Assembly (NCBI GenBank): GCA_023229575.1
Contig: JALNYZ010000017.1
Span: forward strand, 1 to 64,000
Direction of reading: 5' to 3'
Length of the DNA: 64,000 nucleotides
From: Prolixibacteraceae bacterium
GTDB lineage: Bacteria > Bacteroidota > Bacteroidia > Bacteroidales > Prolixibacteraceae
Notes under the pieces: model-generated
The model's database searches: none
The model's input: the letters and a program-made list of their open reading frames with translations, nothing else
What the model was told of the DNA's origin: nothing
Made by a program: the position numbers and the translations under genes
Shown: positions 1 through 9,335 of the stretch, piece by piece
Layout of the letters: each line of letters begins with the position of its first letter
How positions within the stretch are numbered: position 1 is the stretch's first letter

Positions 1-1560
1 CGGAACCTGGGCTGTGAATTTCTGATTGTAACGACCAAGATCCTTTTGATGCCATAGATCGCGAACTGACCGTTTCCCCGAGATTTGCAATTCAGCCCAA
101 TCCACCGTTACCTCGGCAGGGCTTTTCCCACGGTTAAACAGGCCCACGGACTTCGATCCGTCAGCCAGATTTTTAACCATTAAAAAACAATTGTCACTAT
201 GTTTGATCACCAGCCCACATTCACCCAATGGATCCTGATTAACTTCAATCACTTCAGGATTACACAAGACGTTTAGGGTAAATTCATCCAGTTTCGACAT
301 GTCCCCACTATATATCAGAGGGGCCGCCATCAGGCTCCATAACGACATGTACGCATACTGCATGGTGGCTGGCATTGGGGAAAGTTCAGGAATTCCCAGT
401 TTGTGGGCATTCCCAATCCACCCAATCTGAATGTAATCCGGATCGTTCCATTCCCCGGGTTTGTTGTATTCCCGTATCTTGGCATTATTTATGGCAACGT
501 CAAAGATGCGGTCGAGTTCGAACCCCAAATCCCCGGCAGTCCGCCAACATTGGCCTCCTACCTCGCCCCCCCATTTCCATACATCTGAAAATCCGTACTG
601 ACAAAGGTTAAAAACAATATCCCGGTCTTGCTTTTTCAAGATAGTGCCCATCAACTGGTACGGCAATTTATCACCTTCGGGTGTGGGGGCTCCCTTACCC
701 CAATTAGGAATTTTCGGGTCGTCCTTACTTCCACCATTGGCAATATGGCTATAGCTGCACCAGTCGTACTTCAGAAAATCAAACCCCCAGGTGGCAAACT
801 GGTGGGCATCTTGCTCCTCATGCTTATAGGCTCCGGCAAAACCCATGCAGGTCAATGGCCCCGGAGATGTATAAATTCCGGCTTTCAGGCCATAAAAATG
901 TATGTAGTCTGTCAAACCTTTCATATCCGGGAAATGACGGTTTGGAACTATATTTCCTTGCTCGTCCCGGAGAGGCCCGACTCGTAGTGGATCAGTAAAT
1001 TTTGGGGAATTCATCCAGCAGTCGTCGATATTGACATACTGGTAGCCAACATCGGCCATTCCACTTCTTACCATGATATCTGCGGCCTCACGCATCATTT
1101 TATCGGTAATGCGTCCGTAATGGGCATACCAGTGATTCCATCCCATTGGTGGTGTAAGGGCAAGCTTGTCCCCTGACACAATTTTAAACTTTCGTTTGTC
1201 TTTTCCTTTTGCATTGACTGCCTGTATCAACACATCATATTCTCCTATTGCGGGAACTTTTCCTGTAATAATCCCGGTTGATGGATCAAGTTTTAATTCA
1301 GGTGGCAATCCCTTTACTTTAAAATGAATAGGTCGTTCGCCCTGACAAGGGATCCGGTAAAGAAAAGGGTGCCCAGGACGGCAGCCGTAAACCAACGGAC
1401 CGTTGATACGGGGCTGGGGCTTTGGCTTCGGAGTGTAGATTTCAGAACCGTCATAATTTTCACTATTTCCCTTTTCGGCGCAATACGAAGCAAAAGGAGT
1501 TATGGTCAGAAAAAATACTGCGGTAAGTGCTAATAAATAGTTAATTGATTTAGTTTGCAT
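1..1560 (-). CDS. GH27 alpha-galactosidase, exported (3' end outside window)
   Basis: Predicted secreted alpha-galactosidase removing terminal alpha-linked galactose from glycan side chains. My translation of the reverse strand is open for 520 codons and runs off the window edge, about a dozen residues short of the end of its plus-strand paralogue at 14577. It starts with a signal peptide (MQTKSINYLLALTAVFF...), followed by a small Ig-like domain (about residues 55-130) and the GH27 barrel beginning LALTPPMGWNHWY. The nucleophile motif FLKYDWC and the acid/base motif WNDPDYIQIG are both present. The start at 1560 is preferred because an upstream identical ATG at 1600, created by a 40-bp tandem duplication, is out of frame and stops after 16 codons. 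A promoter-leader shared with two other transcription units lies upstream. Family assignment is secure; galactoside linkage and substrate are inferred. Confidence 0.93.
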   Translation of the reverse strand, partial: MQTKSINYLLALTAVFFLTITPFASYCAEKGNSENYDGSEIYTPKPKPQPRINGPLVYGCRPGHPFLYRIPCQGERPIHFKVKGLPPELKLDPSTGIITGKVPAIGEYDVLIQAVNAKGKDKRKFKIVSGDKLALTPPMGWNHWYAHYGRITDKMMREAADIMVRSGMADVGYQYVNIDDCWMNSPKFTDPLRVGPLRDEQGNIVPNRHFPDMKGLTDYIHFYGLKAGIYTSPGPLTCMGFAGAYKHEEQDAHQFATWGFDFLKYDWCSYSHIANGGSKDDPKIPNWGKGAPTPEGDKLPYQLMGTILKKQDRDIVFNLCQYGFSDVWKWGGEVGGQCWRTAGDLGFELDRIFDVAINNAKIREYNKPGEWNDPDYIQIGWIGNAHKLGIPELSPMPATMQYAYMSLWSLMAAPLIYSGDMSKLDEFTLNVLCNPEVIEVNQDPLGECGLVIKHSDNCFLMVKNLADGSKSVGLFNRGKSPAEVTVDWAELQISGKRSVRDLWHQKDLGRYNQKFTAQVP

Positions 1561-1614
1561 ATTGATTAACATTTAAATAGTTAATTGATTTAGTTTGCAT
1601 ATTGATTAACATTT
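1535..1614. repeat. 40-bp perfect tandem duplication over a start codon
   Basis: Positions 1535-1574 and 1575-1614 are identical, head to tail. Each copy holds the ribosome-binding region and the ATG of the minus-strand GH27 gene. Because 40 is not a multiple of 3, the outer ATG (1600) gives a 16-codon frame ending in TAA, while the inner ATG (1560) opens the enzyme. Seen directly. Confidence 0.97.
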
Positions 1615-1694
1615 CATTTCGTTTTAGAATTGTATTGTATGTGTATTATCTATTAGAATTGTTGCCTGCTCACAGTAGAGTTAATATTTTTGTC

Positions 1695-1712
1695 TTATAT
1701 ATACATACCCAT
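1695..1712 (-). other. Six-codon leader frame MGMYI upstream of GH27
   Basis: On the minus strand ATG GGT ATG TAT ATA TAA begins 13 nt after the TATATTTG box. The same frame, with two conservative codon changes, occurs at 14441 and 51622 at the same spacing. It lies 135 nt upstream of the GH27 start. Whether it is translated, or is instead a DNA or RNA regulatory site, cannot be decided from sequence. Confidence 0.6.
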
Positions 1713-1725
1713 GTTATTGAAGCAA

Positions 1726-1754
1726 CAAATATATAGATGTTTTTAATCTTTCAA
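1726..1754 (-). promoter_or_regulatory. Bacteroidota-type promoter of minus-strand GH27
   Basis: Minus strand TTG (1754-1752), an 18-nt spacer, then TATATTTG (1733-1726), matching the TTG-N18/20-TAnnTTTG consensus of the Bacteroidota housekeeping sigma factor. Transcription should start a few bases later, so the MGMYI frame would lie almost at the 5' end of the mRNA. Confidence 0.65.
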
Positions 1755-2107
1755 CTATCTTTGGAAAGTGTTTTTAAGCTCTTTTTAAACTCATTTTAAG
1801 TTGAAAATAAAGATGTGTACTTCTATAAAATCCCATTTCGAGGGTCTACCCTAGTTACACCGGTTCTTTCAAAGTATTTTTGGTTCTCCAGGCAATAGGA
1901 AATAGCGTGGATTTTCGGGATGAACATTATGCAGGGGACAGGAATCACTAAAACAAGGGAAAACAAAACTGGCCATCACAATGATAATTTGGGTCTGCTG
2001 TTAAAGAATTATGGTATTGATATAAGATATTTGAAGTTGCTACCGGCTTTAAGGTTCTTCACGACAATTGGAATGAATTAAAGCCATTGAAACTGCACAA
2101 AAACAAA
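1755..2107. other. Intergenic stretch with no recognisable gene
   Basis: AT-rich spacer between divergent transcription units. It holds a 53-codon open frame on the plus strand (1920-2081; MNIMQGTGITK...) and an overlapping open frame ending near 2160 (...FKVLHDNWNELKP...). Neither resembles a family I know or has a convincing ribosome-binding site. They may be decayed coding sequence, but no function can be given. Confidence 0.4.
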
Positions 2108-2111
2108 TTTG

Positions 2112-2141
2112 TTGAGTTTTTATCAAAGTTTAATAGCTTTG
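2112..2141 (+). promoter_or_regulatory. Promoter of the ECF sigma gene
   Basis: TTG at 2112-2114, a 19-nt spacer and TAGCTTTG at 2134-2141 fit the Bacteroidota consensus exactly. The ATG at 2166 lies 24 nt downstream. This argues against translation from the TTG at 2109, which lies inside the promoter. Confidence 0.6.
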
Positions 2142-2165
2142 TCAAGGAAAACTATAAGTAAGTGT

Positions 2166-2756
2166 ATGTCTAAATTCAATCCCGATATAGTGACTCAATT
2201 TATAACGGGGGATGAATCTTCATTTAAGGAAATCTTCAATTACTTTTATCCCCGGTTGTTCCATTTCATTCGTGAATATATTCCCAATAATGATCTTGCA
2301 GAAAACATGGTGCAGGAAACGTTTCTGATATTATGGAACAAAAGAAACAACCTTAAAGAAGATACCAATATCAATGCATGGCTGTACACTGTAGCCCGTA
2401 ACAATTGTTTAAAGAAACTCAGGGATGATAAGTCACGAAAAGCTTCGTTCTTTTCCATTCAACTTAATGAGCTCGAACTTGAAATGAACATAGAGGCCTT
2501 ATCAGTATTGGATACATCGGATATGACTTTCTCTGAAATTGAACGCATCATCGAAAAGACACTGGTTGGACTATCCCCTCAATGCAGAAAAATTTTTGAA
2601 TTGAGTCGCTTCGGAAACAAGAAAAACAAAGAAATTGCAGAGGATTTGGACATTTCGGTAAAAGCAGTTGAGGGGCAAATGACCAAAGCTCTGAAAGTTA
2701 TTAAAACAGCCTTAAAAGAATTCCTTCCGCTGGTTTCATGTTTATTTGTCGGCTAA
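2166..2756 (+). CDS. ECF RNA polymerase sigma factor (FecI/RpoE type)
   Basis: A 196-residue extracytoplasmic-function sigma factor. Region 2 covers about residues 20-90 (FYPRLFHFIREYI, VQETFLILW, AWLYTVARNNCLKKL). Region 4 covers about 135-190 (LSPQCRKIFELSR, NKEIAEDLDISVKAVEGQM), with the helix-turn-helix that reads the -35 element. The reading frame is open back to a TTG at 2109, but ATG 2166 gives the usual family length and sits just downstream of a good promoter. It is followed after 96 bp by FecR and then by an STN-containing SusC, the standard cell-surface signalling trio of Bacteroidota. Inferred role: it directs transcription of the 3959 susCD pair, and possibly other genes here, when the transporter senses its glycan. 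Confidence 0.95.
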   Translation: MSKFNPDIVTQFITGDESSFKEIFNYFYPRLFHFIREYIPNNDLAENMVQETFLILWNKRNNLKEDTNINAWLYTVARNNCLKKLRDDKSRKASFFSIQLNELELEMNIEALSVLDTSDMTFSEIERIIEKTLVGLSPQCRKIFELSRFGNKKNKEIAEDLDISVKAVEGQMTKALKVIKTALKEFLPLVSCLFVG

Positions 2757-2852
2757 AATTATACTTTCTTTCATTTAGTCCTAAAAAAGTGGAAACTTCA
2801 ACTGGGGTATGCCGGTGTTTTTGGATTATAACTATGAAGATTCGATATTTTT

Positions 2853-3842
2853 ATGGATGAAGTGAATAAAATAGTAGCGTTAATTACAGGTAATGTTTCT
2901 GCGGAGCAGAAAAATGACATTTTAAATCAGATTAAGTCGGATGCCCAACTTCGTAAAGAGTATAATTCCGTTAAGAATGCATGGGCCTTATCAAATTCCC
3001 ATACATCAATTTCTGAATTAAAAGTCGAAAGATCTTATTTGTCCCTAAAAGAAAAGATCAGGCAACAAAAGCCAACAATTACGATGCGCTTGTACCCGAT
3101 CCTGAAATATGCAGCCGTGTTATTCATTGTTTTTGGTGCAGGCATCTTATCCAATAAATATCTTACCGCTTACATAAGTGGAAACGAAACTGCAAAGAAT
3201 GAGCTAACCGAAATTGTAGTACCTGCAGGTCAAGTTGCCGAAGTAAATTTACCCGATGGTTCGCATGTTTGGCTCAATTCTGAAACGCGATTATCATTTT
3301 CGAACAACTTTACAGGCAAAACCCGCATAGTATCTTTAAAAGGTGAAGGCTACTTTGAAGTACTGAAAGGTGAAAAGCCATTTGTAGTTTCAACCAAATT
3401 TGGTGAGATTACGGTATTGGGAACCTCTTTTAATGTTTGTGCTTTCGAAAATTACGAGTTTCAGGCAACTTTGGTTGAAGGGAAAGTACGATACAAAAAT
3501 ATAGAACAGAATAAGAACGTTATACTTTCTCCGGGACAGCAGGTATCGATGTCTGAAAATAAAGTTATTCAGGTTCATAAAGTTAATACGAAAATATACA
3601 CTTCATGGAAAGTAGGGATCATCATTTTCAAAAATGAACCATTGCGGGAGGTGATGAAAAAACTAGAACGTCATTTTGCCATTCGGATTGAGTTGGAAGA
3701 TGAGCAATTGAGTGATATTCGTTTTACCGGTAACATCGAAAATGAAAATGTGTTTGAGGTAATGCAATACATCAATAAAACCAAGCCAATAATATATACT
3801 TACGATAAAAAACTGAAATTATTAACTTTAAAATCAAAATAG
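2853..3842 (+). CDS. FecR-family anti-sigma factor
   Basis: A 329-residue membrane anti-sigma factor. The cytoplasmic N-terminus (about 1-80) should hold the ECF sigma factor. One transmembrane helix lies near residues 84-104 (ILKYAAVLFIVFGAGIL). The periplasmic FecR domain (about 115-215; VPAGQVAEVNLPDGSHVWLN, GEGYFEV, FGEITVLGTSFNV) is followed by a C-terminal DUF4974-type domain (about 255-325; FKNEPLREVMKKLERHF). By analogy with Fec and HupR-type systems, the periplasmic part contacts the STN domain of the downstream SusC, and ligand binding triggers release of the sigma factor. A 12-bp hairpin follows the gene. Confidence 0.95.
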   Translation: MDEVNKIVALITGNVSAEQKNDILNQIKSDAQLRKEYNSVKNAWALSNSHTSISELKVERSYLSLKEKIRQQKPTITMRLYPILKYAAVLFIVFGAGILSNKYLTAYISGNETAKNELTEIVVPAGQVAEVNLPDGSHVWLNSETRLSFSNNFTGKTRIVSLKGEGYFEVLKGEKPFVVSTKFGEITVLGTSFNVCAFENYEFQATLVEGKVRYKNIEQNKNVILSPGQQVSMSENKVIQVHKVNTKIYTSWKVGIIIFKNEPLREVMKKLERHFAIRIELEDEQLSDIRFTGNIENENVFEVMQYINKTKPIIYTYDKKLKLLTLKSK

Positions 3843-3876
3843 TTCAAGTGAAGTAGCAATATGAAAGTAATCAGGA

Positions 3877-3906
3877 AAGAGGCAGAATCTGACCATTCTG
3901 CCTCTT
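3877..3906 (+). terminator. Hairpin between fecR and susC
   Basis: Perfect 12-bp stem (AAGAGGCAGAAT / ATTCTGCCTCTT) with a 6-nt loop, 52 bp before the susC start. It lacks a strong T-run on the plus strand, so it may be a weak terminator, an attenuator or an mRNA-processing site that separates regulator from transporter expression. Confidence 0.6.
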
Positions 3907-3958
3907 AGAATCTTGATTTAATGTCAATAATTAGTTAAATCAATAAAAAAACAAATTT

Positions 3959-6900
3959 ATGAAAAAAAATCGATGTTGTGATGGCATTAAGCCATTGTTT
4001 TATCAAATTTTGAGAAAGATGAAATTAACTGTATTATTACTATTCCTGACCGTTTTAACTGGTATTGCGGCCGACACGTATTCACAAACAACAAAGTTAA
4101 ACTTGAAGTTGGAAAACGTTAGTATAATAAATATACTATCCCGCATTGAAGACCAAAGTCAATTCCGTTTTTTCTACAATGAGGAAATTAACCTGGAACA
4201 AACGGTTTCGCTGAATGCCTCAAACGAATTCATCACTAATATCCTTGATGAAATATTCCATGATAAAGGGATTCACTATGAGATTATTGGCCGTCAGATA
4301 ATTTTGACAAATCGTGTTGATTTAAAGGCTCAATCCTTACAACAGCCAAAACCTGTTTCTGGGAAGGTTACCGACACTGCCGGAAGTGCATTGCCAGGTG
4401 TAACCGTACTGATAAAAGGAACTGTTAAAGGTGTTATAACTGATAGTAATGGTAATTTCACGATCACTAATGTACCTTCTGACGCGGCATTGGTTTTTTC
4501 TTTTGTGGGGATGAAAATGCAGGAAATCCAGGTTGGGACTAAGTCAACTATTAATGTTACGATGGCAGAAGATGCTATCGGAATTGACGAAGTGGTGGCA
4601 ATTGGGTATGGAACCCGTAAAAAGGAGACACTGACTGGGTCGGTGGCAAGTGTCAGTAACGAAAAACTCAAGGCAAGCCCTAACCTAAATTTAACCAATA
4701 CCATCAGCGGATTGATGCCTGGGATTATCACAAAATACACTACAGGAGAGCCAGGTCGGGATAACCCTACCATTTTGATCAGGGGACGAAATACAACTGG
4801 TAACAATAATCCACTGGTTGTTGTTGATGGAATCCAAGATGTCGCCGGTTGGGAACGGATCAATTCCAATGACATTGAATCCGTTTCAGTGCTAAAGGAT
4901 GCCTCAGCAGCCATTTATGGCGCACGGGCTTCGAATGGTGTAATTCTTATTACTACAAAACGAGGGGCACTGGGCAAACCTGTAGTTAGCTATACATTTA
5001 ATCAGGGGTTTATTCAACCTACCAAACTTCCCAAAATGGCTAATTCTGCAGATTTTGGTAGTTATATTAATGAACTGGATTTGGCAGCCGGACGAACACC
5101 CAAGTTCACCGATGCTGAGATCCAAAAATTCAGGGACGGATCTGATCCCAATTATATTAATGAGAACTGGTATGACAAAGTATTAAAGAAATTAAGCCCG
5201 CAGAGTCAGCACAATCTGAACCTAAGAGGAGGTAGCGAAAACGTAAAATATTCAATTTCAGGATCATATACTGACGAGAACAGCATATTTAAAAATGGGA
5301 GCCTTAAATATAACACCTATTCCCTCCGCAGTAATGTAGATGCCCAAGTTACAAAAAATTTAAAAGTTGGTTTTGACCTGAACGGTGCACTGGAAGATGG
5401 TAACTATCCGGGTGGCCGTTATAATATCTTAACGACTTTTACTCGTATGAACCAATATCCCTGGGTGCCGGTTTATTGGCCAAACGGTTCACCCTCTCCA
5501 GGCTTCTCAAACGGTGAAAACCCCGCAGTTATGATGTCTTCGGCATCAGGAAATAAAAACGTAAAAACTTACAGGATTATGGTAAAGACCTCTTTTGATT
5601 TAACCATACCCTGGGTCAAAGGATTAGGTGTTGATGGTTATTTCTCCTATAACAATGATTTGAATGCAAATAAAGACTGGAGAATACCTTGGCTTGTATA
5701 TAATTATGACAAAACAGCCAATACCTATACTACTATATTAGGATCAGGCCTTAAAACGCCAGATCTTAGTCAATCGTTTAATGGATTACGTAGCACTTTG
5801 GTTAACCTTCGTATTAAATATGAGACTCAAATTAATGATCATAAACTGAGCGCTTTTATTGCTGCTGAACAACAGAATGGGGTATCTAATTACTTCTCAG
5901 CATTTCGTAGAGATTATATATCACCAGCAATTGATGAGCTGTTTGCCGGTAGTTTGGTTAATCAGTCAACGGACGGAGGGAGGACAGAAAGTGGCAGGCA
6001 AAACTATTTTGGTCGTGTCAGTTATGGGTTCCAGGAAAAATATTTAGTTGACTTCACTGCCAGGTACGATGGTTCATCCAACTTTCCCAAAGGAAATCGA
6101 TATGGCTTTTTCCCCGGGGTTTCGGCAGCATGGCGAATATCCCAGGAGCAATTTATGAAAAACAATGTCCCTTTTATTGATAATCTGAAGTTTAGGGCTT
6201 CTGTCGGGACATTGGGGAACGATGCGATTGCCGCTTTCCAGTATTTAAGGTTATATACCCTGGGCAATACAGGCATGAGTTTTGGAAGCTCCCCGGCTGC
6301 AACAAGCGGTTTAGTTGAAGGTGTTTCACCCAATCCAAATATTACCTGGGAGGTTGCCACAGCAACAAATATCGGCTTGGATGCCAGCTTATGGAATGGT
6401 TTGTTAGGGGTTTCTGCCGACGTGTTTAAACAAAGGAGGTCCAATATTCTGGCAAGAAGAAACCTCACTGTTCCAGTTTATACCGGTCTTGCATTGCCAA
6501 ATGAAAATATTGGAGTTGTTGAAAATAAAGGGATCGAACTCGAATTGAGCCACACGAAAGCTATAAAGGATTTTTCATGGAGGGTAGCCGGAAATGTTAC
6601 TTACGCGCGTAATATTGTGATTGATATTGATGAAGCTCAAGATGTGGCAGAATGGAAAAAGGTTGAGGGCCATGTTCTTGGCGCTAGTCAATATTATCAT
6701 GCTCTGGGGATATTCAGGACCCAGGCCGAGGTTGACGCGGCTCCGATATATCCGGGCACAAAAGTGGGCGACCTGCAATATGAAGATAAAGATAAGAATG
6801 GCGCAATTACTGCCAACGACATGTATGTGATGGACAAACCCAACATACCAGAAATGGTTTTTGGGTTTAATTTAAACCTAAATTACAAGAACTTTGCATT

Positions 6901-7315
6901 ATGGGCCAATTTTGCCGGTGCGGCCAGGGTATGGCAATATTATCTTCTCGCTGCCGGAACCGGTGGAAATCAAATCGCGTATCTAATTAACAACCGGTAC
7001 ACTCCAGGGAGTATGGACTCAAAATTCCCTATATTAAATCAAAACAGAAATTTCAACTCAGTTAGTGGACTTGAATCGGACTTTTGGTTATTAAACTCTT
7101 CTTATGTCAGATTAAAAACACTGGAATTGTCATATAATCTGCCAAAGAGTTTATTGTCGAAGGTTAAAATACAATCGATGAAACTGTTCCTCAATGGACA
7201 AAACTTGTTCACCATCGATAAGGTAAAATTTGCTGATCCTGAAAATGTCAGTAACCTAAATGCCTACTATCCTCAGAGTAAAATATACAATTTAGGACTA
7301 AATATCACTTTTTAA
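3959..7315 (+). CDS. SusC/RagA TonB-dependent transducer with STN domain
   Basis: A 1118-residue outer-membrane glycan importer and signal transducer. After an extended signal sequence (hydrophobic near residues 22-38) come an STN domain (about 47-105; NILSRIEDQSQFRFFYN), a carboxypeptidase-like beta-sandwich (about 130-205; SGKVTDTAGSALPGVTVLI), the TonB-box-like EVVAIGYG, a plug domain with VVVDGIQDV and the SusC signature DIESVSVLKDASAAIYGARA, and a 22-strand barrel ending in the aromatic YNLGLNITF. The STN domain is the part that signals to FecR, so this copy is probably induced by the adjacent sigma/anti-sigma pair. It is followed 11 bp later by its SusD partner. The ligand is unknown; a pectic oligosaccharide is inferred from context. 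Confidence 0.97.
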   Translation: MKKNRCCDGIKPLFYQILRKMKLTVLLLFLTVLTGIAADTYSQTTKLNLKLENVSIINILSRIEDQSQFRFFYNEEINLEQTVSLNASNEFITNILDEIFHDKGIHYEIIGRQIILTNRVDLKAQSLQQPKPVSGKVTDTAGSALPGVTVLIKGTVKGVITDSNGNFTITNVPSDAALVFSFVGMKMQEIQVGTKSTINVTMAEDAIGIDEVVAIGYGTRKKETLTGSVASVSNEKLKASPNLNLTNTISGLMPGIITKYTTGEPGRDNPTILIRGRNTTGNNNPLVVVDGIQDVAGWERINSNDIESVSVLKDASAAIYGARASNGVILITTKRGALGKPVVSYTFNQGFIQPTKLPKMANSADFGSYINELDLAAGRTPKFTDAEIQKFRDGSDPNYINENWYDKVLKKLSPQSQHNLNLRGGSENVKYSISGSYTDENSIFKNGSLKYNTYSLRSNVDAQVTKNLKVGFDLNGALEDGNYPGGRYNILTTFTRMNQYPWVPVYWPNGSPSPGFSNGENPAVMMSSASGNKNVKTYRIMVKTSFDLTIPWVKGLGVDGYFSYNNDLNANKDWRIPWLVYNYDKTANTYTTILGSGLKTPDLSQSFNGLRSTLVNLRIKYETQINDHKLSAFIAAEQQNGVSNYFSAFRRDYISPAIDELFAGSLVNQSTDGGRTESGRQNYFGRVSYGFQEKYLVDFTARYDGSSNFPKGNRYGFFPGVSAAWRISQEQFMKNNVPFIDNLKFRASVGTLGNDAIAAFQYLRLYTLGNTGMSFGSSPAATSGLVEGVSPNPNITWEVATATNIGLDASLWNGLLGVSADVFKQRRSNILARRNLTVPVYTGLALPNENIGVVENKGIELELSHTKAIKDFSWRVAGNVTYARNIVIDIDEAQDVAEWKKVEGHVLGASQYYHALGIFRTQAEVDAAPIYPGTKVGDLQYEDKDKNGAITANDMYVMDKPNIPEMVFGFNLNLNYKNFALWANFAGAARVWQYYLLAAGTGGNQIAYLINNRYTPGSMDSKFPILNQNRNFNSVSGLESDFWLLNSSYVRLKTLELSYNLPKSLLSKVKIQSMKLFLNGQNLFTIDKVKFADPENVSNLNAYYPQSKIYNLGLNITF

Positions 7316-7326
7316 AATTTACAATC

Positions 7327-9012
7327 ATGAGTTGGATATACAATCTTTTAAATAAAACAAAGAAGTCAGCTTTTTTTTACAGCCTGTTGCTGATTATTCC
7401 GCTGACATTTATTTCTTCCTGTAGCATGGATGTTCTTGATAAAGATCCTATAAATAGCTTTAATGATGCCGCGGTATGGAATGATGGCGTCTTAACCGAA
7501 CAATTTGTTAATAACACCTATAAAATTTTGCCTACAGGATTTAGTTCCGTTTTTACACTCGGAAGAGTAGCATCTGATGAAATGTATAACCGGGGTGGCG
7601 CCTTTAACTTTATAAATGAGGGAAACATAAGCCCAACCAATTATGGCATCCTGAATTTCTGGACTGGTTCCTGGACTTACTGGAACGTCATAAAAAAATG
7701 CAATATTTTTTTAAGCAACATTGATGCCATCAATGCGGCTCCGGGTGACGTCGCATTCAAAAACAGGATGAAAGGGGAAATGTACTTTATGAGGGCATTT
7801 TCATATTTTAGACTTGTTGCGTTATATGGAGGTGTCCCTTTGCTTAAAAAACCTTCTGAATTAGCAGAAGAATTCAGGGACATCAGAAATTCTTATGATG
7901 ATTGTATGAAATTTGTCATTGAGGATTTAGATGCCGCGATTGCAATGTTACCGGCGACTTATCCTGCAGCGAACCTGGGCCGAATTACAAAAGGCGCTGC
8001 TATGTCAATCAAATCACGGGCATTGTTATATATGGCCAGTCCGTTAAATAATCCGGCAAATACTGCTGCAAAATGGCAGGCAGCGGCCGATGCGGCAAAA
8101 GCGGTGATCGATCTGAATTTATATTCGCTTTTTAATAATTATGGGAATGTGTTTCAGCTTGCAAATTCGTACAATTCAGAAATAATCTGGTCAAGGCCAT
8201 ATAATTTCCAAAATCAGAATGAAGGAGTACTAAATGAAACCATCTCATTTCCCAATGGGTATGGAGGACAAGGACAAATAGCTCCGTATCAAAATTTAGT
8301 TGATGAGTTTGAAATGTTGAGCGGCAAATTACCCAAGGACGACCCTACTTATGATCTTCAAAATCCATACATTAACCGCGACCCTCGTTTCTATGCCTCT
8401 ATTTTGTACAACGGAGCCACCTTTAAAGGCCGGGCAGTTGAAACATTTTTGCCAAACGGGAAAGATTCAAGAGGTGGCGCGTTATCTCCAAACGATGGCA
8501 CTGAAACCGGGTACTATATGAGAAAATTCCTCGTTGAATCAATTACCAATCCTTCATCTTCCAATACTGGCAATTCACCGTGGATATTTATCCGGTATGC
8601 CGAAATATTGCTCAATTACGCCGAAGCAAAATATAACCTCGGAGACGAAGCAACCTGCCGTGAATACATTAACAAGGTAAGGAGCAGGACTGGTGTGAAT
8701 ATGCCTCCTGTTACCGATACGGGTGCGGCATTGTTGGCAAGGGTACAACATGAACGCCAAATTGAGTTGGTTTTTGAAGAACACCGTTACTTTGATGTCC
8801 GTCGCTGGAAAATTGCCCCGGTAGTACTGAATAAACTCCCCAAGAGAATGGATATCGTAAAGAACCTTACAACCGGCGTAATTACCTATGAGGTAAAAAC
8901 TATGCTGCAATTTACTTTCGTTTTTAACGATAGAAATTACTTGCTCCCGGTACCTCAAAGTGAAATTGACAAAAATCCTGCATTGGAACAAAACCCGGGA
9001 TATTTGCAGTAG
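7327..9012 (+). CDS. SusD/RagB-like surface glycan-binding lipoprotein
   Basis: A 561-residue lipoprotein that forms the lid over the SusC barrel at 3959. The signal sequence ends in a lipobox with Cys32 (FISSC). The N-terminal TPR-like SusD region includes YMRAFSYFRLVALYGGVPLL. The C-terminal RagB region shows YAEILLNYAEAKYNL, ELVFEEHRYFDVRRW and the terminal YLLPVPQSEIDKNPALEQNPGY, all family hallmarks. The short gap to susC and the hairpin directly behind mark the pair as the end of this transcription unit. Confidence 0.97.
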   Translation: MSWIYNLLNKTKKSAFFYSLLLIIPLTFISSCSMDVLDKDPINSFNDAAVWNDGVLTEQFVNNTYKILPTGFSSVFTLGRVASDEMYNRGGAFNFINEGNISPTNYGILNFWTGSWTYWNVIKKCNIFLSNIDAINAAPGDVAFKNRMKGEMYFMRAFSYFRLVALYGGVPLLKKPSELAEEFRDIRNSYDDCMKFVIEDLDAAIAMLPATYPAANLGRITKGAAMSIKSRALLYMASPLNNPANTAAKWQAAADAAKAVIDLNLYSLFNNYGNVFQLANSYNSEIIWSRPYNFQNQNEGVLNETISFPNGYGGQGQIAPYQNLVDEFEMLSGKLPKDDPTYDLQNPYINRDPRFYASILYNGATFKGRAVETFLPNGKDSRGGALSPNDGTETGYYMRKFLVESITNPSSSNTGNSPWIFIRYAEILLNYAEAKYNLGDEATCREYINKVRSRTGVNMPPVTDTGAALLARVQHERQIELVFEEHRYFDVRRWKIAPVVLNKLPKRMDIVKNLTTGVITYEVKTMLQFTFVFNDRNYLLPVPQSEIDKNPALEQNPGYLQ

Positions 9013-9060
9013 AAGCTGATTTCCTGAGATATTGCGTATGCGCCCGTGTATAAAGTAGTT

Positions 9061-9102
9061 AAAAAGGTACTACACCCCGATTGTAGGTGTGGTACCTTTT
9101 TG
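9061..9102 (+). terminator. Strong intrinsic terminator after susD
   Basis: Inverted repeat AAAAAGGTACTACACC / GGTGTGGTACCTTTTT around a 9-nt loop, ending in a T-run. The A-run on the left could also make it work on the minus strand. Confidence 0.85.
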
Positions 9103-9335
9103 CTTAATAACCTTATTTTGATGTAAGGTAATGGTAAAAATACAAAACCTGTGAGTTTGCTTTTGGAAAACTCTACCCCAAAGCATCTGAATTGATACGT
9201 GATTCCTTCTTGTTTTGAATACGGCATCAAAAAACAAAAAATAGTAGTTTTCATAGGTGCCAATTATCTCAAATAATAACCCATAAAAATTAGTATTATG
9301 AAAAGAAGTTTACATGCCACACAGAAAAAAAGGCC
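9103..9335. other. Spacer containing a frameshifted leader for the next gene
   Basis: No gene is recognised in 9103-9297. From 9298 an ATG opens a frame homologous to the N-terminus of the paralogue at 11772 (MKRSLHATQKK...) but it runs through seven A residues (9325-9331) and stops at 9363. The homologous tract at 11772 implies that two A residues fewer would join it in frame to the beta-helix gene. Translation can still start at the ATG at 9336. Confidence 0.7.

Noticed and set aside
1920..2081. A 53-codon plus-strand frame in the divergent intergenic region
   Set aside because: No recognisable family, no clear ribosome-binding site, and an equally long frame overlaps it; left as unexplained.
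2109..2165. TTG start adding 19 residues to the ECF sigma factor
   Set aside because: The extension overlaps a consensus TTG-N19-TAnnTTTG promoter and has no family similarity; ATG 2166 gives the normal length.
4330..4914. Long minus-strand frame inside susC
   Set aside because: Fully antisense to a well-supported SusC plug region, with low-complexity composition and no start signal.
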